A model generated the notes under the pieces. It worked only from the letters and a program-made list of their open reading frames with translations. It was not told the origin of the DNA and ran no database searches. From NCBI GenBank assembly GCA_023489375.1, contig JAMDCX010000075.1, positions 1 to 35,326 of the forward strand: a stretch of DNA of 35,326 nucleotides. Reading direction: 5' to 3'. Below are positions 23,604 through 32,066 of the stretch, piece after piece; position 1 is the first letter of the stretch, and each line of letters begins with the position of its first letter. This stretch comes from Planctomycetota bacterium. Its GTDB lineage: Bacteria > Planctomycetota > Phycisphaerae > WQYP01. The translations under genes were made by a program, and so were the position numbers.

Positions 23604-25673
23604 TCACCGCCGCTCCGCCAGAGGTTCATCTGTGCATATCGTCTCCCATGCGGTTTCATGTGGCCAGGGCGGGGCCTTCCCCAGAACATCTTCCCACAGA
23701 GAACGCAGAACTTCAGCTACGGACCAGGCTTGTGCAAAACAACCACGGGGTGTATGGGGTGAATCCCCATCGGCAATTTCACTGATACTGCCCAAACCCG
23801 CCTGCATCAGATGCGCGGCAAACGGCTTAAGAAAGTCCCAGGCTGCCGCGCGGCTCTGCGGTGTATCGCCCATGGTTTTAACATAACCGCTGACAAACGG
23901 CCCCATCAACCACGGCCAGACTGTTCCCTGATGATAAGCATGATCGCGTTCCGCCTGATTTCCCAGGTAGTAGCCCTGATATCCTGGACTGCCGGGAGCC
24001 AGCGTGCGCAGCCCCATGGGGGTCCATAAACGATTCTGTACCACTTGGATGATGCTTTTCGCTTTGTCCGCAGACAACATGCCAAAGGGTAATCCCAGAC
24101 TGATAACCTGATTGGGTCGAATGGTCGCATCGCCGTATCCATCATCCGATACCACATCAAACAGGCAACCGGCATCCGGATTCCAGAACCGCGCGCCAAA
24201 AGCCGCCTGCACTTTTACCGCCAGGGCGGCCAATTCATCAGCGCGGTCGGAATGTACCGCCCAGCGCGCAAGGGTTTCCATAATTTTCAGCGCATTGAAC
24301 CACAAGGCGTTGATTTCCACCGGTTTACCATAACGCGGGGTGATGACTTCATTGCCGACTTTAGCATCCATCCATGTCAGCTGTATGCCCGGCTCACCGG
24401 CCCGGATCAGGCCATCGGAATCCATACGGATACCATAGCGTGTACCCGCGCGGTAGCAATCAATGATCTGATTCAACGGCGCATAGAGGTAATCACGCAG
24501 CAGCGCGTGATCCCCGGAATACCGCCAGTATTGGTAGGCCGCGTGAATAAACCACAGCGAAGCATCAACGGTATTATAATCTGGATGGTCGGAGGCATCG
24601 GGAAAACGATTAGGAATCAGACCATCCCGGATATGATCCGCAAATGTCACCAGTACGCCGCGGGCCACATCAAAACGCCGTGTAACCAGCGATAAGCCCG
24701 CCAGACTGATAAACGTATCGCGGCCCCAATCTTCAAACCAGGGATACCCCGCAATAATAGACATCTTTTCCCCGCCCCGGCTGACCACAAATTGATCTGC
24801 CGCCACTGCTAAGCGGCGGGCCAGCGCGGAGGCGTCCGAGGTATCCTCAAGTGAAATCGCTAACGCTTCCCGGCGATTTTTTTCGGCGGTCATAATCGCG
24901 GATAGATCAGCAACAGCGACGGGCCGCGTGGAACATATCAGACCCACGGGAACCCCCTCTTGAAGCTCGAATTCCAGAGACCCTGGAGTCCAAAGATCAT
25001 CCCGGTCGGGATAGCCACGCGCGGATTCCGCTCGTAATACATAATTATACCACCAGCATGGCCCTTCGTTGAAATGATCGGCGTTATGGCTGATAAATAA
25101 CTTGACCGGACATTGCGGTGCCGAGAGCATCAATGGATCCCGCGTGCCGCTCCGTTCCGCCAATTGCCACTGGGGACGATTCCCCGCCGTCGTCGTGGCA
25201 TGAAAATGCCGCCCCGCCAGCATGGGCTGCACATGCAGCCGTACCGGCAGGCTCCGGGCTGTAGATTGCAATAAGGTATAGCGAATACTGACCGTATCCT
25301 GCCCGTGCGCCAAGGTAATGGCTTTTTCAACCAGCGCTTCACCGCAGCGATACTGCCAGACCGGCCCATATTGATAGCGGAAGTCCACAATGTTCGCGTA
25401 GCCCGCGGGATCAATAACATCAGGAAACTCATTGGCGGCCAACGGATAACTGCGATCGCCCATCCACAACCGGTCTTCCAGGTGTGCCAAAAGCACATAT
25501 CGTTCCACCGGCGGGCGTACCGCGACGGTAAGATAGCCGTGATATTTGCGCGTATTGATCCCCGACACTGTTCCCGAAGCAAAACCACCGAGTCCATTGG
25601 TACACAGCCATTCCAATCTGATGGATTCATCGAGATTAGTACATATATTTTGCGAAAAAGAAATATCTTCCAT
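23604..25673 (-). CDS. Glycogen debranching enzyme (amylo-alpha-1,6-glucosidase family)
   Basis: A predicted cytoplasmic enzyme that trims alpha-1,6 branches of glycogen-like polymers. The N-terminal GDE_N domain begins with LEWLCTNGLGGFASGTVSGINTRKYHG, the typical opening of archaeal/bacterial type GDE. The C-terminal (alpha/alpha)6 catalytic domain (GH133-type) has YPWFEDWGRDTFISLAGLSL, LIPNRFPD, TVDASLWFIHAAYQYW, LTWMDAKVG with the probable catalytic Asp, and HQGTVWPWLMGPF. The end SISEIADGDSPHTPRGCFAQAWSVAEVLR is also characteristic. The length of 689 residues is normal for the family. ATG 25673 has only a weak GGAAAA upstream. It is alone on this strand, 130 bases after a small membrane protein gene; no other glycogen gene is in the window. 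Confidence 0.93.
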   Translation of the reverse strand: MEDISFSQNICTNLDESIRLEWLCTNGLGGFASGTVSGINTRKYHGYLTVAVRPPVERYVLLAHLEDRLWMGDRSYPLAANEFPDVIDPAGYANIVDFRYQYGPVWQYRCGEALVEKAITLAHGQDTVSIRYTLLQSTARSLPVRLHVQPMLAGRHFHATTTAGNRPQWQLAERSGTRDPLMLSAPQCPVKLFISHNADHFNEGPCWWYNYVLRAESARGYPDRDDLWTPGSLEFELQEGVPVGLICSTRPVAVADLSAIMTAEKNRREALAISLEDTSDASALARRLAVAADQFVVSRGGEKMSIIAGYPWFEDWGRDTFISLAGLSLVTRRFDVARGVLVTFADHIRDGLIPNRFPDASDHPDYNTVDASLWFIHAAYQYWRYSGDHALLRDYLYAPLNQIIDCYRAGTRYGIRMDSDGLIRAGEPGIQLTWMDAKVGNEVITPRYGKPVEINALWFNALKIMETLARWAVHSDRADELAALAVKVQAAFGARFWNPDAGCLFDVVSDDGYGDATIRPNQVISLGLPFGMLSADKAKSIIQVVQNRLWTPMGLRTLAPGSPGYQGYYLGNQAERDHAYHQGTVWPWLMGPFVSGYVKTMGDTPQSRAAAWDFLKPFAAHLMQAGLGSISEIADGDSPHTPRGCFAQAWSVAEVLRSLWEDVLGKAPPWPHETAWETICTDEPLAERR

Positions 25674-25803
25674 ACGTCGATTTTCCGGAAAACAAATTCC
25701 TATATTGTTGTACGCATTTACACGCCGGGATGCAAATGTCTTTTAGTCGAACCGGTGTATGAATGGAATCCTGCCGGACTACCATCACGTATGAACGCCT
25801 CAT

Positions 25804-26049
25804 CTACAACAGGGACCACAGGCCTGCCATCGCCATAACCACGGTATAGATGATAAAACTTATCGCCACAAATGCGATCACCAGTGTCACCAGCCACAGG
25901 CCAATAAGACACAATCGCGGTATCCATTCCGTTTGCGGATCGCACCACTCTTCAAAATCAGACCGCCAGCTGCCAAGCATTTCTTTGACCCACCATAAGG
26001 CCAAAACCAGAAGCAGCGAAGTTAACAGCATCCCAAATGTAGGCACCAT
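25804..26049 (-). CDS. Small membrane protein with two transmembrane helices
   Basis: I do not recognise this 81-residue protein. It has a first hydrophobic helix (TFGMLLTSLLLVLALWWV, residues 3-20), a short polar, acidic loop with tryptophans (about 21-43) and a second long helix (LCLIGLWLVTLVIAFVAISFIIYTVV, given in part: residues 46-71). ATG 26049 has GGGG five to six bases upstream. It precedes the debranching enzyme on the same strand. Conservation should be tested before calling it certain. Confidence 0.55.
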   Translation of the reverse strand: MVPTFGMLLTSLLLVLALWWVKEMLGSWRSDFEEWCDPQTEWIPRLCLIGLWLVTLVIAFVAISFIIYTVVMAMAGLWSLL

Positions 26050-26240
26050 TTGATCCCCGGTTAGTAGGCCATTCCAAAAATATTTACGTGTATCATATTG
26101 GCTGCATTGCTCTATTCCGGCGAATTTACATTTATTTTACCGCAATTGGTCATGGAATAGGCTCCGGGTTAAATGTGGCAAGTGCGCACCCGTGACAAGG
26201 CCGTAAATCAATGGTTTTCGCCCCTCATAGGGACAAGTCG

Positions 26241-26414
26241 GTTAGGGGCCGTGCAAAAATAACTTCGCACTTTCCGGCTGGTTCTTTTGGCCGCGGGCTT
26301 CGTTGTTCGCTGCTTACAGACCCGCGGGCGGGGTAGGCGCGTCGCTCACGCCTCGCTGGCGGCCAAAACTCCCGCGCCGTAAAATATGAATTTATTTTTG
26401 CGCGGCCCCTTAGC
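26241..26414. repeat. MITE-like inverted-repeat element D (about 174 bp)
   Basis: The ends are inverted repeats of about 25 bp with three mismatches: the left is GTTAGGGGCCGTGCAAAAAT... and the complement of the right is GCTAAGGGGCCGCGCAAAAA.... A second perfect inverted pair, TTTTGGCCGC (26285-26294) and GCGGCCAAAA (26359-26368), lies inside, so the strand can fold into an extended hairpin. There is no gene in it. The outer ends resemble the likely left end of the ISAzo13-type element at 34520 (AGG..CCGT..A.AAATAAC shared). It sits just downstream of the PKS stop codon. Confidence 0.75.
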
Positions 26415-26438
26415 CAGGAACGGTTACAAGTTTCATTT

Positions 26439-27503
26439 TCAACCCAGCAAGGCGGCTTCCATAGCCAACCCGGGGCCAAAAGCCAGCATGACGCAGGGTA
26501 AAGGTGATGGGGCTTGATGCAGACGGTCCAGAATAAACAAAATGGTCGGGGATGACATATTCCCATAAAGCGATAATACGGTTCGGGAAACAGACAATGC
26601 GGAATCCGGCAGATTCAGGCCGGTGCTGACCGCATCGAGAATTCCAGGCCCTCCCGGATGTACTGCCCACGTGCCAATATCTGCAATGGTCAAGGCCCGC
26701 GTAGATAGCCATTGTTCCAGCCAGGGTCTGATATTTTCCGCAATCAGCATTGGCACACGTCGTGATAAAGTCATACGGAAACCATGATCGCTGATTCGCC
26801 ACGTCATATCCGCACTGGAATCCGGCAGCAGGTAAGAGGTCGTGGCCTGGCAGGTCCACGCTTCCCCCACCCGGGATCTCCGGCCTACCATCGCCGCGGA
26901 GCCATCGGCAAATAAGGCATTGGGCAGCACCGTATCAGGATTCCATCCCGGTTGAAAATGCAGGCTGCACAATTCCGTCGCACATAAGAGAACCGTTGCC
27001 TCCGCTTGCGCCTCGACAATGGACAACGCCACCTGCAAGGCATTGAGTGCCGCATGACAGCCCATAAAACCTATATTTACACGCTTAACCGCGCGGGACA
27101 AGTGAAATGCCTCTATCAATTCCTGATCCAGGCCGGGGGAAAAAAAGCCGGTGCAGGAAACTGTAATTAAATGTGTAATGATCTGTGCTTCACACCCGGA
27201 ATTCTCCAGAGCTTGCCGGGCCGCGCGGATAGCCAGAGGAACCGCGGCTACCGCATAACGTTCCATACGCCGCTGCGTACCCGGTGGCTCGGAAGTATCG
27301 GCCAGGTTGTAAAAGGAAGTCGCACCATTTTCCTCATTGAGCAGCACAGAATAGCGGCGTTCAATCGTAGATTTTCGATAAATGGAGGCTAACAGGCGGC
27401 ACTGCTTGTCCGTTATACCCCGCTGCGCCAGAGCACACGCCCAGTCCTGGCTTATGGCATGGCTTGGAAGTGCCGTGCCGATGCCGCAAATATGTAAACC
27501 CAT
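26439..27503 (-). CDS. Type III polyketide synthase (chalcone/alkylresorcinol synthase family)
   Basis: A homodimeric ketosynthase that extends an acyl-CoA starter with malonyl-CoA. The catalytic triad is visible: Cys149 in NIGFMGCHAALNAL, His282 in WAVHPGGPGILDA and Asn315 in LSLYGNMSSPT. Other conserved parts are VSCTGFFSPGLD, ELCSLHF and the C-terminal GFGPG-like LAFGPGLAMEA. The length of 354 is typical. ATG 27503 has GGAG five bases upstream and follows the flavoprotein gene by 13 bases. With that gene and the methyltransferase it makes a three-gene operon that parallels SrsA-SrsB-SrsC of Streptomyces, which makes methylated alkylresorcinols and quinones. The starter and product here are inference. 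Confidence 0.93.
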   Translation of the reverse strand: MGLHICGIGTALPSHAISQDWACALAQRGITDKQCRLLASIYRKSTIERRYSVLLNEENGATSFYNLADTSEPPGTQRRMERYAVAAVPLAIRAARQALENSGCEAQIITHLITVSCTGFFSPGLDQELIEAFHLSRAVKRVNIGFMGCHAALNALQVALSIVEAQAEATVLLCATELCSLHFQPGWNPDTVLPNALFADGSAAMVGRRSRVGEAWTCQATTSYLLPDSSADMTWRISDHGFRMTLSRRVPMLIAENIRPWLEQWLSTRALTIADIGTWAVHPGGPGILDAVSTGLNLPDSALSVSRTVLSLYGNMSSPTILFILDRLHQAPSPLPCVMLAFGPGLAMEAALLG

Positions 27504-27516
27504 TTGGACTCCGAAT

Positions 27517-28659
27517 TCAGAGATTCAAAAAAGGATGATTGATCCACGATACCAGGGGAGTGCCCAGGACTGGTGATACCCGCAGTGCCCTTAACGTCAG
27601 TTGTGTTAAACGCGGGTGCCGCAGCAGGCGCATGACCGTCCGGCAGACTTGCTGGCGGGATTCCAGCAAATCAGCATACCGCCGTCGCCATTGCTCTATC
27701 AGCCCCGGATTCCAGTAATCCACCGCTTGCGCCATCAGCGGCAGCACACTGTATCCACCCGCCAGGGCCCAGGCCATTCCTTCTCCGGAAAATGGTTCGA
27801 CATATCCGGCCGCATCTCCGATGACAAATAACCTTTCCGCGGCGATACACTTGCGTCGGCGGGTCAGGGCCGGCGCGCCATACCACCGGCAGCCTTCAAT
27901 TCCGTTGGGTAGGGGCATTCCTGACTCTCGGATAATTTTCGCGATAGCGTGGCCGCAGCCGGAAGCGTCGCGTATCACGTCGAGATCCAATGCCGCCGCG
28001 ATATGCAATCGTTCGGCTTCCACCTGGACCACACCCACATAACCATGGCGGCCACAGGCCATATAAATGGTTCCGGGGGCATATTGGCCCGTGGCATTAT
28101 CGAGTGTCCCGGCCACGCCGATGCGCGCTGCAGGCGCAATAGCCTGATGATTATTTTCGCGCAGCATCCGACCGGCCAACCCATCGGCCACGATTACAAC
28201 TTTTGCCCGCAGAAGTGACGGAATACCATTTTTTGTCACCCGTACCGTGCGCTGGAATGGCGAGACCTCCGTATGTTCAGCCAGTGTTTGTGGCATAAAT
28301 ATTGCGCCGGCATGTTGGGCATGGGTAATCAGCGCTGTATCCAGAATTTCACGTGAAAGCGCCAAACCGGTGGGTAAAGTAAGCATGGCACTGATACCGC
28401 CAGAGGACATAAGAAAACGCTCCACCGGAATGGCTCCCAGAGCGCGTATATCAAGTCCCGCACGCTCCAGTAGCTCTACCGCTGCATGATTCAAACAGCA
28501 GCCGCAGGCTTTGCCGCGCGGGAAAACCGCCTTATCTATCAGTAATACACTTTTCCCCATCCGCGCGGCGCCATGTGCGGTCACGGCGCCGGCCACACCG
28601 GCTCCCACAATCAGCACGTCCCAGAGCCGATGGGAATAATCCTCGGAAGCCTTGTCCAT
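27517..28659 (-). CDS. FAD-dependent monooxygenase/reductase (geranylgeranyl-reductase-like)
   Basis: A 380-residue flavoprotein. The N-terminal Rossmann motif DVLIVGAGVAGAVTAHGAARMGKSVLLID binds ADP of FAD; the second FAD motif is VIVADGLAGR, and the third is RLFVIGDAAGYVEPFSGEGMAWALAGG. FPRGKACGCCLNHAAVELL follows the first strand, as in the geranylgeranyl-reductase group that also contains aromatic hydroxylases. The start ATG 28659 overlaps the stop of the preceding methyltransferase gene in TGATG; the frame is open further upstream, but only as a shadow of that gene. In context, hydroxylation of an alkylresorcinol (SrsC-like) is the likeliest role, yet reduction of a polyprenyl chain is also possible. 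Confidence 0.88.
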   Translation of the reverse strand: MDKASEDYSHRLWDVLIVGAGVAGAVTAHGAARMGKSVLLIDKAVFPRGKACGCCLNHAAVELLERAGLDIRALGAIPVERFLMSSGGISAMLTLPTGLALSREILDTALITHAQHAGAIFMPQTLAEHTEVSPFQRTVRVTKNGIPSLLRAKVVIVADGLAGRMLRENNHQAIAPAARIGVAGTLDNATGQYAPGTIYMACGRHGYVGVVQVEAERLHIAAALDLDVIRDASGCGHAIAKIIRESGMPLPNGIEGCRWYGAPALTRRRKCIAAERLFVIGDAAGYVEPFSGEGMAWALAGGYSVLPLMAQAVDYWNPGLIEQWRRRYADLLESRQQVCRTVMRLLRHPRLTQLTLRALRVSPVLGTPLVSWINHPFLNL

Positions 28660-29345
28660 CAGGTCCGGCTCCAGGTCATGATGAAGCGAAACGGGAAACG
28701 TGGCTCCACCTGCGCTGCCGGTAGACCGGCCCGCGCCGCCAGTTCGATTACTTCTCTTATGGTGTAGGCAGCGCGAACCGAGCGCGGCCCATCCACGCAC
28801 ACTACACGGGAACGCAAAACACAACCCGCACCAAAAGCCAGAATCCAACCCGTGTTGGAACGCCGCAAATCATTGATAATCAGCCTCTTTCGCGTAATAG
28901 TTGATAGCCTATGCAGAACCAGTGCCGCAGTGGCAGCATCCAAATGGTGCAGAAATAATGAACTTACAACGATATCGTAGGATTGTACCACAGGCTGCGT
29001 CAATATATCGCACGGAAAAAAACGAATGGATGCGGAATGTTGTTGTGCCTTATGTCGGGCATATTCAAGGGCTGTAGAACTCTTGTCACAGGCGTCAATT
29101 TCCATCCTGACATTATAGGCTTGGGCACGCCGCCACAAGGCTATGGGGACATCTCCCGCCCCGGTCGCCACATCCAGAACGCGCAGTGACTTTCCCGGCT
29201 CCACTAACGGTTCAATTTCCCGCCACACTATACTGGCACTATGACTCCATCTATTGATACTCTCCAATCCCGCTAAAGCCCGGTAATGGCTGCCCGGAGA
29301 TATAGTTGAGGAATCCATAATCTCCGGAACGCGATATTGTTTCAT
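28659..29345 (-). CDS. SAM-dependent methyltransferase (class I)
   Basis: A 228-residue class I methyltransferase. Motif I is VLDVATGAGDVPIAL, motif II EIDACDKSSTALEYA, then the FFPCDI segment and motif IV-like YDIVVSSLFLHHLD. RLIINDLRRS and the VREVIELAARAGL-like TIREVIELAARAGL end are common in small-molecule and lipid-quinone methyltransferases. ATG 29345 has AGGA nine bases upstream; a TTG at 29387 is in frame but unsupported. It is the first gene of the operon that continues with the flavoprotein (1-base overlap) and the type III PKS, so a phenolic polyketide is a reasonable substrate. Confidence 0.88.
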   Translation of the reverse strand: MKQYRVPEIMDSSTISPGSHYRALAGLESINRWSHSASIVWREIEPLVEPGKSLRVLDVATGAGDVPIALWRRAQAYNVRMEIDACDKSSTALEYARHKAQQHSASIRFFPCDILTQPVVQSYDIVVSSLFLHHLDAATAALVLHRLSTITRKRLIINDLRRSNTGWILAFGAGCVLRSRVVCVDGPRSVRAAYTIREVIELAARAGLPAAQVEPRFPFRFIMTWSRT

Positions 29346-29491
29346 AGGTATTCGTCCTGCAGGAGCCGCTGCATTTATGGGAGACAATCCGTAACCTGAT
29401 ATACCCCTGGTACAGCCACCTCCAGACTCGGATGAATGAAGACGGTTATACTCCCCAGATGCCCGGGAGTTTAAAAATTAAGCCGCGGTTT

Positions 29492-31003
29492 TTAATGCGT
29501 CAGGGCGTAAACCAGTATATTAGTGCCAAGCTTAAGTGAATCTGCGGTGGAATAAGCTTTGGCATAGGGATTAGGCAAATCTTCCCAGCCGTTGGAAAGC
29601 GACAGCCGACTGTAAATAACCACCGGTACTCCGGAAAGGGTGATAGCTTCGAGTACCGGCTCATGCAGGTTGGGGGCGGTACTTTGTACCACGGCGGAAT
29701 ACGTCACATGCTCGACATTAAATACATCGTGATAAATCGGAGAATTCAGCGGCAGCATCCGCAGTTTATGGTGCGGCAGCACCAGTTTGATTTCCTTGCG
29801 AAACGCCGCATCAAAAGCGCTGGCTCCCATGGCGTCATCCGCCAGAAGCACGCCACCGGCGTGCAGATAGTTATGAAGATTTTTAATTTCCCCGGCGGTC
29901 CAGGCAAAATTGCGCAGGCCGGTCATATAAAGAATTGGATACGCCCCAATTTTCAGGGTATCAAGCGATACTTTTTCGCGTTTGAACTGAACGCTAAGTG
30001 TGGTTTTCTGATCAATAAATTTCAGCAAATTGGGCAGGCCGTGCGGTGTGGGATTCCAATCTCCGTTGTTGACCACCTGCGCTACAACCAATTGATCCCG
30101 TGTGGGTATACGTTGCTGCTGATATATTTTCTGAATTTCAAAAGCGCGGCCATATTGGAAGTTGGCCAGCACATACGTGAGGATATTGGCCCCCAGTCGC
30201 AAAGCTCCCTGTTGCGAATAGAGAGTGCCGCCCTTAATCGGGTGAGAGGCCGCGTTCCAACCCCAGCTCATATCAATGGGCGAAAAAATAATCGCCGCCC
30301 GGCAACCCATATACATGACATCAAGATAAACCGGAATCTTTTTCCATGATCCAAAACCCTGGCGGAAGCGCATGGTATGGATACGGTTAAGATCATGGTA
30401 CAACGCGTCATCCAGGGACAGCGGGCCGAACGGGCGATTTGGGAATAGCTCATGCTCAAAGGCTATAACACTGTGATTAAATTCCGGCCGTCCGCAACTG
30501 GAGTTGATCAGCAGCGTGCCGCCGGCGGTGATGTATCCGCGGAGACGGGCCAGCACCGCCGGGCTGAACTGCGGCAGAGGGGTCCATCCAGTGATGTAAA
30601 GAACCGGTAATTGCGTGGGGCTGTAGCTGAATTTCATGGGATTTACCAGCACATAGCGGTAATGCAAACCCAATTGGGAATTGGTCCAATTCATCAGCGT
30701 TTCAAGATCAATGGTTTCCGTAGGATAATTGACCACACGATGATTTTTAATCTCATTGAGATTCAGCATCCCAATAAGTGCCGGCGGAGCAGGCTTGCGG
30801 TGATGCTCGGAGCGGCGGACGGGTGTGGCGGGTAATGGCAGTGGCGCGGTGGATTCGCCGCCGGACATGCGCACACGGTGCGCCCGTGGCGGAATATGGG
30901 CTTTAGGATTATAAAAATCGGCGCGTGCTGTATAGGCCGCCGCCACAATTCCCAACCCCGCAACGGTGCAAAGCACACTCCAGGATAACTTTTGAATCGG
31001 CAT
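29492..31003 (-). CDS. Exported protein with two tandem DUF4159 domains
   Basis: A 503-residue secreted or membrane-tethered protein. A Sec-type signal is at residues 1-28 (LSWSVLCTVAGLGIVAAAYTARA), followed by a Pro/Arg-rich linker to about 75. Two homologous domains then cover about 76-290 and 300-500. Each has a PVLYITG / PILYMTG strand, a helix, an AGGTLLIN / AGGVLLAD strand, and a late PLSLDDALYHDLNRI / PLNSPIYHDVFNV segment. This matches the DUF4159 layout (a glutamine-amidotransferase-like fold without catalytic residues), frequent in planctomycetes; its biochemical role is unknown. GAGGTG lies immediately upstream of ATG 31003. Two palindromes are in the upstream region. Confidence 0.82.
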   Translation of the reverse strand: MPIQKLSWSVLCTVAGLGIVAAAYTARADFYNPKAHIPPRAHRVRMSGGESTAPLPLPATPVRRSEHHRKPAPPALIGMLNLNEIKNHRVVNYPTETIDLETLMNWTNSQLGLHYRYVLVNPMKFSYSPTQLPVLYITGWTPLPQFSPAVLARLRGYITAGGTLLINSSCGRPEFNHSVIAFEHELFPNRPFGPLSLDDALYHDLNRIHTMRFRQGFGSWKKIPVYLDVMYMGCRAAIIFSPIDMSWGWNAASHPIKGGTLYSQQGALRLGANILTYVLANFQYGRAFEIQKIYQQQRIPTRDQLVVAQVVNNGDWNPTPHGLPNLLKFIDQKTTLSVQFKREKVSLDTLKIGAYPILYMTGLRNFAWTAGEIKNLHNYLHAGGVLLADDAMGASAFDAAFRKEIKLVLPHHKLRMLPLNSPIYHDVFNVEHVTYSAVVQSTAPNLHEPVLEAITLSGVPVVIYSRLSLSNGWEDLPNPYAKAYSTADSLKLGTNILVYALTH

Positions 31004-31071
31004 AAATCACCTCGCTTTGGATACGTTATTTTGTGCGGGACGTCAGCCCCTTATTTCTTATCACCCCTTAG

Positions 31072-31088
31072 AGTATACACTATATACT
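31072..31088. promoter_or_regulatory. Inverted repeat upstream of the DUF4159 gene
   Basis: AGTATA (31072-31077) and TATACT (31083-31088) with a 5-base spacer, 69 bases before the start codon of the minus-strand gene. It could be an operator or overlap an AT-rich promoter. Confidence 0.35.
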
Positions 31089-31140
31089 CCTTCCATGGTT
31101 TCATCGACATTAAACCGGAAGAAAATATGGAAAATTCATA

Positions 31141-31156
31141 ATTCGTATATACGAAT
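31141..31156. promoter_or_regulatory. Perfect 16-bp palindrome ATTCGTATATACGAAT
   Basis: A perfect palindrome about 140 bases upstream of the DUF4159 start, in AT-rich surroundings. Its length and symmetry suit a dimeric regulator. The wider stretch 31004-31330 contains no gene; it also has a lone C-type end motif GTAACCATTCAC at 31182-31193. Confidence 0.45.
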
Positions 31157-31487
31157 ATATTAAAGCCATCATGGAAACAATGTAACCATTCACTCATAAA
31201 ACTTTTCAGCATCCGAGCCAATGGTCGCTTATTGCCATGTCGTCCCTGCTGGTTACGTCTCCATCATTCAGTGATATTCTGCAGCTGTATACGCAAACAT
31301 AATGGCCGTTTTACAAAAAATGCCGTGAACGTTTACTGGTAACCGTCACGAAGTGACGATCGGACAGGCTGGTAACCTGAACCACAAAGGGTCCCCATGC
31401 GTTAAGGTCCACCCAAACAGATGCGGCCATATTTTGGGTAAAAAGTCCCATAGGCATCACTTGTTCGCATATTTAAGCAGTATCCCA

Positions 31488-32066
31488 GTGCACTGTCACA
31501 CCTATAAATTCGCTTTGACGGCAGGCCAAGGGGACCTGGGCGCGAAGCGAGGAGGAAAGTGTATTGATCAATACACTGACGACAAGCAACAAAGCTCACA
31601 GTACCTTGGCCCCCGCCGGTTGGGTTGGCCGGAAACGGCCATCTGCGGCGGCGTCGCGGCGCAATGGGTCTTATAGACCCGGTTTTCGCCACTCGCTCCT
31701 TGCATCTGGCCCTTTTCCAGCCAATCAAAGTTAATTTGTAACCGTTCACGAAGTGATGATCGGACAGACTGGAAACCTGCACCACAAGGGATTCCCACCC
31801 TTTGGGCTATGTCAAAACCGCGAGGGTGTGGCAATTTTTCCGGGTGTGGCCGTAATAACGCTAAATCGGGAGTAAATCACGCCGTTTGGTTCCGGCGCAG
31901 CGGGGTACTTTTACGGTACGTTCCACCGCCAGCAAAGCCGGCGGCTCTGTGCCGAGTCCCTGCACGGCCATGTGGCCCGGAAAAATTGCCACACCGAACC
32001 GCGATAATTCCGGCCCATCGGCATGACCGTGAACGGTTACGTTAATTTATAGGCATAACAGTGCAC
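31488..32066 (-). repeat. Repeat family A, copy A2, interrupted by C1
   Basis: The ends are GTGCACTGTCACACCTATAA on the left and, as complement of the right, GTGCACTGTTATGCCTATAA. The interior is the reverse of A1. Removing C1 and one copy of its target duplication leaves 268 bp, against 265 bp for A1. It sits inside B3 and has a palindromic GTGTATTGATCAATACAC at 31558-31575. Confidence 0.8.
31738..32040 (+). repeat. Repeat family C, long copy C1 (303 bp) with 8-bp target duplication
   Basis: It begins GTAACCGTTCACG and ends CGTGAACGGTTAC, a perfect 13-bp inverted pair. It is flanked by the perfect direct repeat GTTAATTT at 31730-31737 and 32041-32048. An internal inverted repeat is formed by GGTGTGGCAATTTTTCCGGG (near 31825-31844) and CCCGGAAAAATTGCCACACC (near 31976-31995). 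No gene is in it. It lies within A2, splitting the right end of A2. Confidence 0.88.

Noticed and set aside
26417..26427. GGAACGGTTAC next to element D as a C-type right end.
   Set aside because: Only 10-11 bases match and there is no matching left end nearby.
26225..26566. Minus-strand open frame over element D and the PKS 3' end.
   Set aside because: It is made of the inverted repeat and an antisense or off-frame part of the PKS; no domain is seen.
28660..28848. N-terminal extension of the flavoprotein frame to 28848.
   Set aside because: The extension lies wholly within the methyltransferase gene; the ATG overlapping its stop codon gives a normal N-terminus just before the FAD motif.
31353..31834. 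Several open frames on both strands within the nested repeats.
   Set aside because: They cross boundaries of elements C, B and A and are not kept in other copies.
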